Source of the DNA: Phycisphaerales bacterium | GTDB lineage: Bacteria > Planctomycetota > Phycisphaerae > Phycisphaerales > UBA1924 | Reading direction: 5' to 3' | Length of the DNA: 64,000 nt | Assembly: GCA_020427635.1 (NCBI GenBank) | Contig: JAGQOH010000005.1 | Coordinates: forward strand, 24,935 to 88,934 | The notes under the pieces: generated by a model | Told to the model about the DNA's origin: nothing | Databases searched by the model: none | The model's input: only the letters and a program-made list of their open reading frames with translations | Made by a program: the position numbers and the translations under genes | Shown: one piece after another, positions 43,878 to 53,475 of the stretch | Position numbering within the stretch: position 1 is the first letter of the stretch | Layout: every line of letters begins with the position of its first letter

Positions 43878-44294
43878 TTACTTCAGCACCTTGAGCAACC
43901 CGCTCAACTCCGGCGCCTTGCCGATGAGTTTGTCGACAAGATCCCCGCCGGCCTTGCCCTTCATGTAGTCCACGAGCTTGCCGACGAACGAACCCATGTC
44001 ATCCATCTTGAGGCCGGTCCCTTGGAGGATGCCCGCGAGCGACAGCGCATTGCCCGCTTTGCCACCCAAGAGTCCACCGACAGCGCCCATGATCCCGCCA
44101 CTGTCGCCGCCGCTCCCGCCGCCGGTGGCCTGCTTCATGAGCCCCTCGGCGCCCGGGAGCTTGCCCATGAGGTCTTGAAACTTCGAACCGCCCGAGTGCT
44201 CCTTCAGGATGTTCAAGATGCCGCCCGTGGCGTTGCCCGCTTGTTTCTCGGAGATGCCAAACTGCGACGCTGCTTGCTTGAGGAAGTCCTGCAT
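43878..44294 (-). CDS. DUF2780-like small helical protein
   Basis: This 138-residue protein is rich in Gly, Leu and Lys. It opens with a helix (MQDFLKQAASQFGISEKQAG), then has the glycine-rich linker ATGGGSGGDSGGIMGAVGG. The end is a helix-rich block (LVDKLIGKAPELSGLLKVLK). This arrangement resembles DUF2780/VcgC-type proteins of unknown function. AGGAG lies 7 nt before the ATG at 44294. The next gene starts 3 bp after its stop, so it is an operon leader. Confidence 0.6.
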   Translation of the reverse strand: MQDFLKQAASQFGISEKQAGNATGGILNILKEHSGGSKFQDLMGKLPGAEGLMKQATGGGSGGDSGGIMGAVGGLLGGKAGNALSLAGILQGTGLKMDDMGSFVGKLVDYMKGKAGGDLVDKLIGKAPELSGLLKVLK

Positions 44295-44389
44295 GGTGCT
44301 GCTCCTGGTTCGGGGGCGATGGCCCCAAGTCATGTGCCTGACTTCGCGTCCGTGCAAGTGGTTTGAAAGGCCGCCTCCTGCGCCGGTCC

Positions 44390-46210
44390 CTATGGTATCA
44401 GGCGCGCAGCTGCAGTTGTGGTGCGATCATCGCGGTCCTGCGCATGCACCGCGTCATCCACCGGCTGTGTACCGCCACTGGGTGGTGGCGCCGCAACACA
44501 TGGCGATCCCCAGTTCGAGAGCATGATGTTCAGATCGTTGATGTCGATCAGCCGGTCATCATTGAGATCCGCAGCCAGGTCGATCCCGCGCGAGCCAAAG
44601 TCGTGCAACAGGTAATTCAAATCACCCACGCCCACTGACCCGTCACCATCGGCATCGCCAATCTCATAGCAGCCGCTGATCGACGCACGCTCAAAACAAC
44701 CCATGTCAATTTGCACGGGCCCATTGCGCAACGCCACCAAGCGCGGCGAGCCGTCCAAGTCAACCTCCAGGTCAGCCACTGCAAGCATGGCTTCGCCCGT
44801 ATCAATACAAGGTGACGTGCGCGACAGGTGGAAGTCGCCCGCGTCAGGCGCGAGGAACAACGGGTCGGCACTCAGGCAGGCGATCATCACCGGACGGGCT
44901 TCAGACGTACCATCAACAGGGCCGGGCTGAAAGAGCCCCTCCACGCAGCAATGGCGCAGCTCGAACCGATCGCTGATCTGCGACTGCCAGAGCCCCGCAA
45001 GGGCCGAGTCGCGTGATTGATTGCCCCACACAATGCTGTTGGTCATCGCCACAGTGCCCATCGTGGCGTCGACGCCCGCAGCGCGCGTGCCTTCATTCAT
45101 CGTGATCGTGCAATTGAACGCCAGCGTCAAAGGTGATGCGGTCCACACGCCGCCGCCACTCGATGAGGGCTCACCCTGCACCGTTGGCACAAGCTGGGCA
45201 GCATTGTGCGCAATGAGGCAGTTAATGAGCACCAAGGGCGCATTCGCCAAGACGCCCCCGCCGAAGGGCGCCTGGTTGCCCTCAAAAGAGCAGTTCCGCG
45301 CGAACGCGCTGCCTCGAGCGATGGCTGCCGCACCGCCGCCCCCGCTCGTGATCGGGCCGGACAACGATGGCAGACTCTGATTGGTCGTAAATGAGCAGCC
45401 GTTCAGCGCGAGCACGCCCGTCGCGTCAAACAACAGCGCTCCACCGCCTTGCCGGCTCACGCCGCCATAGCACGTGTTGTCAATAAACGTGCAGTCGGTC
45501 AGGGTGAGTGCGCTGTCGCCCTCGGCACAGACCGCGCCGCCACCGCCACTCCGAGCCACGTTGCGCTCGAAACTGCACTGCTCAAAAGTGGGGCTCCCAC
45601 TCAGCACATAGACCGCGCCGCCCGACTTGTGCGGCGCCGTGTTGTCCCGAAAAGTGCAATTGCGCACAGTCGGACTCCCGCCCAGACAGAACATTCCACT
45701 GCCATGCACGAGTGAGCTGGTCGACGATGTGCCGGGTGGACCGCCCGCGCCGCGCTCAATGATGAAGCCATCGAGCACGGCCGTTGCGTCCACCCCACCG
45801 CACGCCACAACGTGCCCGCTGTTCGCGCCGATTGCTGTGTGCGGCTCAGGCTGATCGTCCCCGCCCAGATCGCCCGAAAGGCGCGTGGGAAAGCGCTTCC
45901 AATCGCGTTGTTCGCGGAGCTCCTCGTTCCCCGCGAACCCGCCGTAAAGGGCAACGCCTGTCTTCAGGGCAAAACTCGCCGTCGCATCGTCGACCGAAGG
46001 GTGATACGTCCCATGCTTGACCCAGATCTCATCGCCCGGGCGGGCAACAGTGATGGCGTCGCGCAAGTGCTCAAACGGCGCATCCCACGTCAGTCCATCG
46101 CCCGTATTGCCCGCATCCCCCGCGACAAACAGGACCCGACCGGCGCATGCAATACCGCACCATCCAAGGATGGCCAGGGCCATCGCCCCCACCTGTCGAC
46201 GCTCCCACAT
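44390..46210 (-). CDS. secreted right-handed beta-helix protein with dockerin-like EF-hands
   Basis: This 606-residue protein has a signal peptide (MALAILGWCGIACAGRV). The body is a right-handed beta-helix with repeated motifs such as GGFAGNEELREQRDW, GSGMFCLGGSPTVRNCTFRD, VLSGSPTFEQCSF and FIDNTCYGGVSRQGG. Near the C-terminus there are two calcium-type dockerin repeats (DADGDGSVGVGDLNYLL and DLNDDRLIDINDLNIML). It is probably extracellular, and may bind or act on polysaccharide. Active-site residues cannot be assigned. An 8-bp inverted repeat lies about 50 bp upstream. Confidence 0.82.
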   Translation of the reverse strand: MWERRQVGAMALAILGWCGIACAGRVLFVAGDAGNTGDGLTWDAPFEHLRDAITVARPGDEIWVKHGTYHPSVDDATASFALKTGVALYGGFAGNEELREQRDWKRFPTRLSGDLGGDDQPEPHTAIGANSGHVVACGGVDATAVLDGFIIERGAGGPPGTSSTSSLVHGSGMFCLGGSPTVRNCTFRDNTAPHKSGGAVYVLSGSPTFEQCSFERNVARSGGGGAVCAEGDSALTLTDCTFIDNTCYGGVSRQGGGALLFDATGVLALNGCSFTTNQSLPSLSGPITSGGGGAAAIARGSAFARNCSFEGNQAPFGGGVLANAPLVLINCLIAHNAAQLVPTVQGEPSSSGGGVWTASPLTLAFNCTITMNEGTRAAGVDATMGTVAMTNSIVWGNQSRDSALAGLWQSQISDRFELRHCCVEGLFQPGPVDGTSEARPVMIACLSADPLFLAPDAGDFHLSRTSPCIDTGEAMLAVADLEVDLDGSPRLVALRNGPVQIDMGCFERASISGCYEIGDADGDGSVGVGDLNYLLHDFGSRGIDLAADLNDDRLIDINDLNIMLSNWGSPCVAAPPPSGGTQPVDDAVHAQDRDDRTTTAAARLIP

Positions 46211-46262
46211 CGATTGCTCGCCTCGCGCCTGGCACGGCGCTGCGGTCCAACTCCAGCTGTGC

Positions 46263-46288
46263 GCCCAATCTCCACCACATGATTGGGC
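46263..46288 (-). repeat. 8-bp inverted repeat upstream of the beta-helix gene
   Basis: GCCCAATC and GATTGGGC are perfect arms with a 10-nt spacer, about 53 bp before the start at 46210. This is a possible regulator site or leader hairpin. Confidence 0.35.
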
Positions 46289-46567
46289 AATCGAAACCTA
46301 CCCCAGCTTTGGACCGAAAACGAACCGAAGTTCCGAAAAAAGGGCGACTGCAGCAACGGATCAGCATCGAGGCTGACAAGGATCTTTTCTCAAAAGACGT
46401 GTCTCTCGTCCTTTGGTATGCTCACGTTATTGGGACGTCGCGGAACCGAGTGAGGAGCAATCGGGGGGCTGAGGACCGATAACAACCGCACCGCGTTGCT
46501 AGCCCACGCCAGTTGGCGCCCACGCGCGTGCGACATCAAAGCGCACAAGTCTTCCAACACCCAATGG

Positions 46568-46605
46568 CAAAAAGAAAGACACCCCGCAGCTGGAGAGCCG
46601 CGGGG
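46568..46605 (-). terminator. intrinsic terminator after dnaK
   Basis: The minus strand folds into a 10-bp stem with a CTCC loop (46582-46605) followed by a T-rich run. It lies ~155 bp after the dnaK stop. Confidence 0.8.
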
Positions 46606-46759
46606 CGCCTGGAGGAAGAGAGACTGGCCTATGCCACGCCCGGTGGCCAAACCGGCGTGGAAATGCTGGTCATGTGCGCGCAGAAGCTGCGCTTATTCAA
46701 CCATACGCGTCAAGTATACCGAGCGGTTCGGCAAACTCAACTGGTGACTCATCCAGAAC

Positions 46760-48679
<1,920 letters not shown>

Positions 48680-48853
48680 TGCTCGTTCCCTTCTGCCGTA
48701 TCCCCACCTATCGGCGTGGCGCAACCGGGGCGCTCGCCGCGGCCTTCAGAATGCAAGGCGGATGCCAGCCTGGGGGGCCACCGTCGCCACCCAAAGGGCT
48801 TCGGAGGCGGCTTTTTGACCGATCCATGCGACCTTGCTGCCGATTCGGCAGGC

Positions 48854-49417
48854 CTAGTGTTGCCGGATTCGGATCAGTTGGTCAGGATTGAACTTCACAT
48901 CGTCCGCCGTGCCCGCCTGCCCATCCTCGCCCATCGAACTGAGCTTGTACGTCCCATCGGGCGAGGCGACGTAGACATAGTCATTGCCCCAGGGGTCGGT
49001 CAGCGCATCGGCATCCGGCGACGGGTCCAGGTCGGTCAGCAGCAGTGGCAGGGCCCCATGGGCCTGTTGATATTCGCCAATGCGGTCGTGCAAGTACGTC
49101 ATCTCCGCCTGGGCCATGAGTTGGTCGCCCCCAAGCGCGAGCGCAAGCCCAGTCGCGCCCGCCGCAACCAGCAGGCCCAATACCAGCGGCAGGAAGAACA
49201 GCAACGCGATCGGCATGCCGCACAATCCCAGCGCCCCGAGCACAACCCCTGCAATCGCGAGCCCCTTTGGTTCCTTCTTGAGCGCAACAAGCGAGAGGAT
49301 CAAACCAATGGGCGACAGCAATCCGCACGACAGGAAGCCAACCAGCGAAACAACAAAGCCGGCAACACCCAAGCTGTTGCCTTCGGTGTTGCGTGCTGCA
49401 CGGGGTCGATCAGTCAT
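48854..49417 (-). CDS. DUF4190 + pseudopilin(GspG)-like C-terminal protein 3
   Basis: This 187-residue protein has two or three hydrophobic helices (LGVAGFVVSLVGFLSCGLLS, then PKGLAIAGVVLGALGLCG and PLVLGLLVAAGATGLALALGG), as in DUF4190. A soluble end follows with the pseudopilin-type signature DPWGNDYVYVASPDGTYKLS and GEDGQAGTADDV. Its start overlaps the preceding gene by 4 bp (ATGA). The set of three tandem paralogues is unusual. It is the last member of the operon. Confidence 0.7.
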   Translation of the reverse strand: MTDRPRAARNTEGNSLGVAGFVVSLVGFLSCGLLSPIGLILSLVALKKEPKGLAIAGVVLGALGLCGMPIALLFFLPLVLGLLVAAGATGLALALGGDQLMAQAEMTYLHDRIGEYQQAHGALPLLLTDLDPSPDADALTDPWGNDYVYVASPDGTYKLSSMGEDGQAGTADDVKFNPDQLIRIRQH

Positions 49418-50145
49418 TTGACCTCCTCGTTCTCCTTCGCCGGAACCTCGTCAGGTGGAAGTGGCCCTTTGCCTGCGACCGCCGACATCCCACGGTTGTT
49501 GTTCTGCCATTGGTCCATGGCTTTCGCTTCATTCACGAACACCTTCCATGCCTCGATGGTCTCCGCAAGGCCTGGCTTCACGGCGCTCCAATGCTCGATC
49601 AGTTGCTTGTTCGCTTCCTGGTTGTTGTCGAAGTCTTCGCCACGACCGATCGTGAAGTCATCGTCGTTGCCGAACACGCCATCCGGGCCGGCAGTCGTGA
49701 TGCTCCAAATGTCGCCCTTCAGTTCGTACTTGTAGGCCTTACCCCATGGATCAATAAGCGCCTCAGGCGGCAAGTTGACCATCGCAATGTCGGTGGGCCA
49801 GACGCCGGTCTCGGCGTTGTAACGGTTGGCCTGCTGCTCGATGAGCTGCTGATCGACCGCGATCCCACCCATCACCGAAATGCCCGTCGAATATTTGGTG
49901 AGCTTGAATGTGCCCCAAATACCCGCAGCAAGCACCGCGGTAAACAGGATCCCGATGATCGCCCCCGCCACTGCAAAACCGCGCGGGCGCTTGGCAAGCG
50001 CGATCAAACTGACGAGCAATCCAAGCGGCGCCGTCACACACAGGATCGACAGGATGAACCCGACGATGCCCAGGATGTTCGTGCCGGGCGAGTCCTCGAA
50101 GTCATCGAGGCCGACGCTGCCGCGTTGTGGATCGAAGTGGGTCAT
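49414..50145 (-). CDS. DUF4190 + pseudopilin(GspG)-like C-terminal protein 2
   Basis: This 243-residue paralogue has DUF4190-type helices (ILGIVGFILSILCVTAPLGLL and RGFAVAGAIIGILFTAVLAAG) and then the C-terminal DPWGKAYKYELKGDIWS and GPDGVFGNDDD. It adds a further acidic tail with WQNNNRGMSAVAGKG. The ATG at 50145 lies 13 nt after the first paralogue. It overlaps the next gene by 4 bp. Confidence 0.7.
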   Translation of the reverse strand: MTHFDPQRGSVGLDDFEDSPGTNILGIVGFILSILCVTAPLGLLVSLIALAKRPRGFAVAGAIIGILFTAVLAAGIWGTFKLTKYSTGISVMGGIAVDQQLIEQQANRYNAETGVWPTDIAMVNLPPEALIDPWGKAYKYELKGDIWSITTAGPDGVFGNDDDFTIGRGEDFDNNQEANKQLIEHWSAVKPGLAETIEAWKVFVNEAKAMDQWQNNNRGMSAVAGKGPLPPDEVPAKENEEVK

Positions 50146-50158
50146 GCCGTCAGGCCTC

Positions 50159-50713
50159 TTACTTGCTTTCCATCCATGCGCGCATGATCGTCTCGCCAAC
50201 CTGGTCGTCGGTCATGTCGGATGACAGGGCAATGTCGTCGGCATTGCCCATCGTCTTGTCTGGACCCGCGGACGTCAGCGTGAAACTCGTGCCGTCGGCG
50301 CTCGGCGCATAGCTCCAAGGCGTGCCCCACGGATCGTTGGTCAGCTCCGCAGGCAAACCAATGGACTGCAAGTCGGGTGGCACTTGCCCGTTGTTGTTCG
50401 CCTGATACGTCGAAACGCGCTTCTGCGTCTCGACAAAGCTGCCCACGCCCATGAACGCGGGCCACATCATCCGGAACCCCACAATGCCGAGCACCAGCAA
50501 CACCGTGAAGATCAGCCCGGTGATCGTCCCCGCGATCGCAAACCCCTTTGGGCGCTTCGTCAATGCAAACAAGCTGACCAGCAATCCCAAAGGCGAAGTC
50601 ACGCACAGCAGCGCAAGGACAAAACCAACAATGCCCGCAGGATTGCGTTGTGGGCGGGCGTCGTGTGTGTCGAGCCGGTCAAAGTCAGAGGCGGGCGGAT
50701 CGAACTGGCTCAT
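50159..50713 (-). CDS. DUF4190 + pseudopilin(GspG)-like C-terminal protein 1
   Basis: This 184-residue protein is the first of three tandem paralogues. The helices are NPAGIVGFVLALLCVTSPLG and KGFAIAGTITGLIFTVLLVL, then the soluble end carries DPWGTPWSYAPSADGTSFTL and GPDKTMGNADDI. The DPWG...G.DG motif is typical of the calcium-binding end of GspG major pseudopilins, but the N-terminal prepilin peptidase site is absent. It may be a membrane-tethered relative. No other type II secretion gene is nearby. Confidence 0.7.
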   Translation of the reverse strand: MSQFDPPASDFDRLDTHDARPQRNPAGIVGFVLALLCVTSPLGLLVSLFALTKRPKGFAIAGTITGLIFTVLLVLGIVGFRMMWPAFMGVGSFVETQKRVSTYQANNNGQVPPDLQSIGLPAELTNDPWGTPWSYAPSADGTSFTLTSAGPDKTMGNADDIALSSDMTDDQVGETIMRAWMESK

Positions 50714-50862
50714 GCGTGCTCTCGATGGATGTGCGCGAAGGAAATGGACAACAGCCGGTGTCGCCCAACCTACCACGCCCGAGGGGTCCTCGGTCCCCAG
50801 GGCGCTCGCGACACGGGCCCAGTTCCCGTCGGCCCGGCGAACACATTTTCTTGGGAAAGGGG

Positions 50863-50891
50863 TTGACGGATTGTTGGAACCCTAACATAAT
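50863..50891 (+). promoter_or_regulatory. sigma-70-type promoter
   Basis: TTGACG (-35) and CATAAT (-10) are separated by 17 bp, close to consensus. The start point would be near 50898, with a ~75-nt leader before the gene at 50973. It is the clearest promoter in the window. Confidence 0.7.
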
Positions 50892-50972
50892 GCGACCGAA
50901 CAGAACCCGGACACGATTACGTGTGTGCCGGGACCCGAGTCGCATGCAAGGCCCAGGCCCAAGGAGGGTGCA

Positions 50973-51578
50973 ATGGTGACCCCGGTTCGCGTGAAGATGC
51001 TGGCCCAGCACGGCCTGTGGTCGCGGTTGCTCGACGAGGTGCTGCGCAACGGGCGCGACGTGCCGCTCAAACTTCGGTTGCGGCTCACGGAGGAGGGAGC
51101 CGAGGCGGAAGTGGCGGCCGGGCTGGCGCTTACCAGGCTTGCAGAACTCGCCCGACCCGGGGATCGACATGTTGGGGCGGCAATAGAGTTGTTGGTGGGG
51201 CGGCAGCGAAGCGATGGGGGGTTTGGCAAGGGGACCGCAGGATCTGTGGTGGGCACAGGATGCGCGCTGGCCGGGCTGCTCGGCGTCTGCGAGGGAGCTG
51301 GTTTCGGGGCGATGCCGGGGTGGTCCACGGCGTGGCCAGCTGCCTGCGGCGCCGGGGCCCGGCTTGCTTCCCTGCTGGAGCACGCCGACCCGGAGGAGCG
51401 CACGCTCGTGGCCTGGGTGCTCGCGCCGCGAGCAGTAGTCGCCGCGCGCCTGGGCGTCGATGTGGGCGCTCTGCTCGATGGCTTGGATCGGTCTGGCGCA
51501 AGCTTCGATCGCGTGTTGGGGCCAATGCTCAACCGCGTGCGCGCCGTGCTTGGCGTGACGCCTGCGGCAGCCGCGTAA
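50973..51578 (+). CDS. small alpha/alpha-toroid-like protein
   Basis: This 201-residue protein has AAGGAGG 5 nt before the ATG and a good promoter. It is helical and rich in Ala, Leu and Arg. Around residues 73-95 it has AIELLVGRQRSDGGFGKGT, resembling the repeat of prenyltransferase/squalene-cyclase or similar toroid folds (Q-x2-DGGFG). The rest has Gly/Ala helices and no catalytic DDXXD or DxDD motif. It may be a single-domain relative. It lies 57 bp before the aldehyde dehydrogenase gene, on the same strand. Confidence 0.55.
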   Translation: MVTPVRVKMLAQHGLWSRLLDEVLRNGRDVPLKLRLRLTEEGAEAEVAAGLALTRLAELARPGDRHVGAAIELLVGRQRSDGGFGKGTAGSVVGTGCALAGLLGVCEGAGFGAMPGWSTAWPAACGAGARLASLLEHADPEERTLVAWVLAPRAVVAARLGVDVGALLDGLDRSGASFDRVLGPMLNRVRAVLGVTPAAAA

Positions 51579-51620
51579 CACCACGAAAGCAGGTGTCGGG
51601 GGGATCGCGGGCCTGTCCCT

Positions 51621-51626
51621 TATGAT
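51621..51626 (+). promoter_or_regulatory. -10-like TATGAT before the ALDH gene
   Basis: TATGAT lies 9 nt before the ATG at 51636. No Shine-Dalgarno is present, so a leaderless mRNA is likely. Confidence 0.45.
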
Positions 51627-51635
51627 GGGGCCGCG

Positions 51636-53234
51636 ATGACTACGGCAGACCCGATCAATCAGGCCACGGCGCTCTTGGAGCGACTCGATGTATTCCATCA
51701 CCCACTGGTGATCCCACCAAGCGACCTCGAAGACGAGGACCTGGTGAGCACCAATCCCGCCAATGGCGAGCCACTGGGTGGGGTGCGCCCGATGGACGTC
51801 GCCGCCTACAAGGCGGCAGTCGGGCGAGCCCATGAGGCGTTCTTGCAATGGCGCATCCTGCCGCCGCCGATCCGCGGCGAGATCGTGCGCCGCATTGGCG
51901 AAGCCCTGCGCAAGCACAAGGCCGATCTGGGCGCAGTGGTCACCACTGAAGTGGGCAAGATTCGAAGTGAGGGCGATGGCGAAATCCAAGAGTGCATCGA
52001 CATTGCGGACTTCGCGGTCGGCCTGTCGCGGCAGCTGTACGGACTCACGATCGCCTCCGAGCGCGCGAACCACCGCATGATGGAGCAATGGCATCCGCTC
52101 GGTGCGATCGGCGTGATTACGGCATTCAACTTCCCCGCTGCAGTGTGGGCATGGAATGCGCTGGTGGCCGCAGTGTGCGGCGACGCGGTCGTCTGGAAGC
52201 CTTCGCTCATGGCGCCACTCACTGCGGTTTCGGTGACAAATGTCGTCCATGAGGTGATGCGCACGCAGGACCTCTGGAAGCCCACGGGCCAAGTGCGCGC
52301 CGAAGACCTGTTCACCTTGGTCATTGGGCGCGATGAAGAGCTTGGCGAAGCAATGACCGCCGATGCGCGCTTGCCCTTGATCAGCGCGACCGGCTCGTGT
52401 CGCATGGGGCGGCATGTGTCGCAGCGTGTTGCCGCTCGCCTCGGGCGCTGCCTGCTCGAACTGGGTGGCAACAACGCCCTCATCCTCATGCCCGATGCAG
52501 ACATGGACCTCGCGGTGCGCGCGATCGTGTTCGGCGCGGTCGGCACCGCCGGGCAACGCTGCACCTCGACGCGCCGTCTGTTGTGCGTGGGAGGCGACTC
52601 GATGGGGCGCGGCGGACGCACGATTGAGCGCGTACTCCCCCAACTGGCCAATGCCTATCGATCCATCAAGATCGGCAATCCCATGAACCCCGACGTCCTC
52701 ATGGGGCCCTTGATCAGTACCGACGCGGTCCTCGCCATGAAGCAGGCCATTGATCGCGCCGTCGAAGAAGGCTGCGAGGTCGTGTCCGGCGGGCTCGACG
52801 GAATCGAGCGCGGCTGGACCGAGCCGGGCAACTACGTCGAGCCGACGATCATCCGTGTGCCAAAGGGCGCGACGCCTGCCATCGCCATGGAAGAGACCTT
52901 TGCGCCCATCCTCTATGTCTTCGACATGGATTCGCTCGATGAGGCGATGTCCGCGCACAACGCCGTGGCCCAGGGCTTGAGCAGCGCGATCTTCACCGAT
53001 TCCGTGCGGGCGGCCGAGCGATTCCTGTCCCCCGCAGGCTCGGATTGCGGCATCGCCAATGTCAATCTGGGCACTTCCGGGGCCGAGATCGGCGGGGCCT
53101 TCGGTGGCGAAAAGGACACGGGCGGCGGCCGCGAGTCGGGCTCCGACGCCTGGAAGTCCTATATGCGTCGCCAGACCTGCACCGTGAACTATGGCCGGGA
53201 CCTTCCCCTGGCCCAAGGCGTGCGATTCAGCTGA
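51636..53234 (+). CDS. ALDH7-type (alpha-aminoadipic semialdehyde) dehydrogenase
   Basis: This 532-residue enzyme belongs to the antiquitin (ALDH7/AmaB) group and oxidises a semialdehyde with NAD. The nucleotide site is GAIGVITAFNFPAAVW, the catalytic Glu lies in LLELGGNNALIL, and the catalytic Cys is in GTAGQRCTSTRR. The C-terminal block NVNLGTSGAEIGGAFGGEKD and GGGRESGSDAWKSY is strongly ALDH7-like. It fits lysine degradation (aminoadipate semialdehyde to aminoadipate) or piperidine-6-carboxylate oxidation. No lysine-catabolic partner is in the window. Confidence 0.88.
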   Translation: MTTADPINQATALLERLDVFHHPLVIPPSDLEDEDLVSTNPANGEPLGGVRPMDVAAYKAAVGRAHEAFLQWRILPPPIRGEIVRRIGEALRKHKADLGAVVTTEVGKIRSEGDGEIQECIDIADFAVGLSRQLYGLTIASERANHRMMEQWHPLGAIGVITAFNFPAAVWAWNALVAAVCGDAVVWKPSLMAPLTAVSVTNVVHEVMRTQDLWKPTGQVRAEDLFTLVIGRDEELGEAMTADARLPLISATGSCRMGRHVSQRVAARLGRCLLELGGNNALILMPDADMDLAVRAIVFGAVGTAGQRCTSTRRLLCVGGDSMGRGGRTIERVLPQLANAYRSIKIGNPMNPDVLMGPLISTDAVLAMKQAIDRAVEEGCEVVSGGLDGIERGWTEPGNYVEPTIIRVPKGATPAIAMEETFAPILYVFDMDSLDEAMSAHNAVAQGLSSAIFTDSVRAAERFLSPAGSDCGIANVNLGTSGAEIGGAFGGEKDTGGGRESGSDAWKSYMRRQTCTVNYGRDLPLAQGVRFS

Positions 53235-53475
53235 GGCGGCGTTGCCCAAGCATGGGCCCGGGAAATCCGGGGCCAGGGACGAAAAAACGGTCGGGAACGG
53301 GGTTCGCAGCGGCCGATCTGTCGGCTAGGCTGTATGCCTTCTGGCGGGATCCGGGGAATAGTCCCCAGGCCTCGCCTGCTGGCTGGGTAGCGGCACGGCG
53401 CCCTGGGCGCTCGGGGTGTCGGTCAACGCGGATGAATCACTTGGGAACACTCGAAACAGGCAGGAGTAAATAGAC

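Larger units (their letters stand above)
46211..46759. other. 549-bp intergenic region between dnaK and the beta-helix gene
   Basis: No gene was supported here. It contains a dnaK terminator (46568-46605), a second stem (CCACGCC with GGCGTGG, about 46635-46661), a T-rich tract near 46330 and the inverted repeat at 46263-46288. A clear promoter for the beta-helix gene was not found. Confidence 0.6.

Noticed and set aside
50685..53249. An 854-codon minus-strand open frame
   Set aside because: It is antisense to the clear ALDH7-type gene and the gene before it. High GC leaves long antisense frames open. Composition is Arg/His/Gln-rich with no domain.
53235..53475. Riboswitch in the leader of the Cys-rich gene
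   Set aside because: The 240-bp leader has GC-rich stems (GGGGA/TCCCC) but no recognised riboswitch motif.
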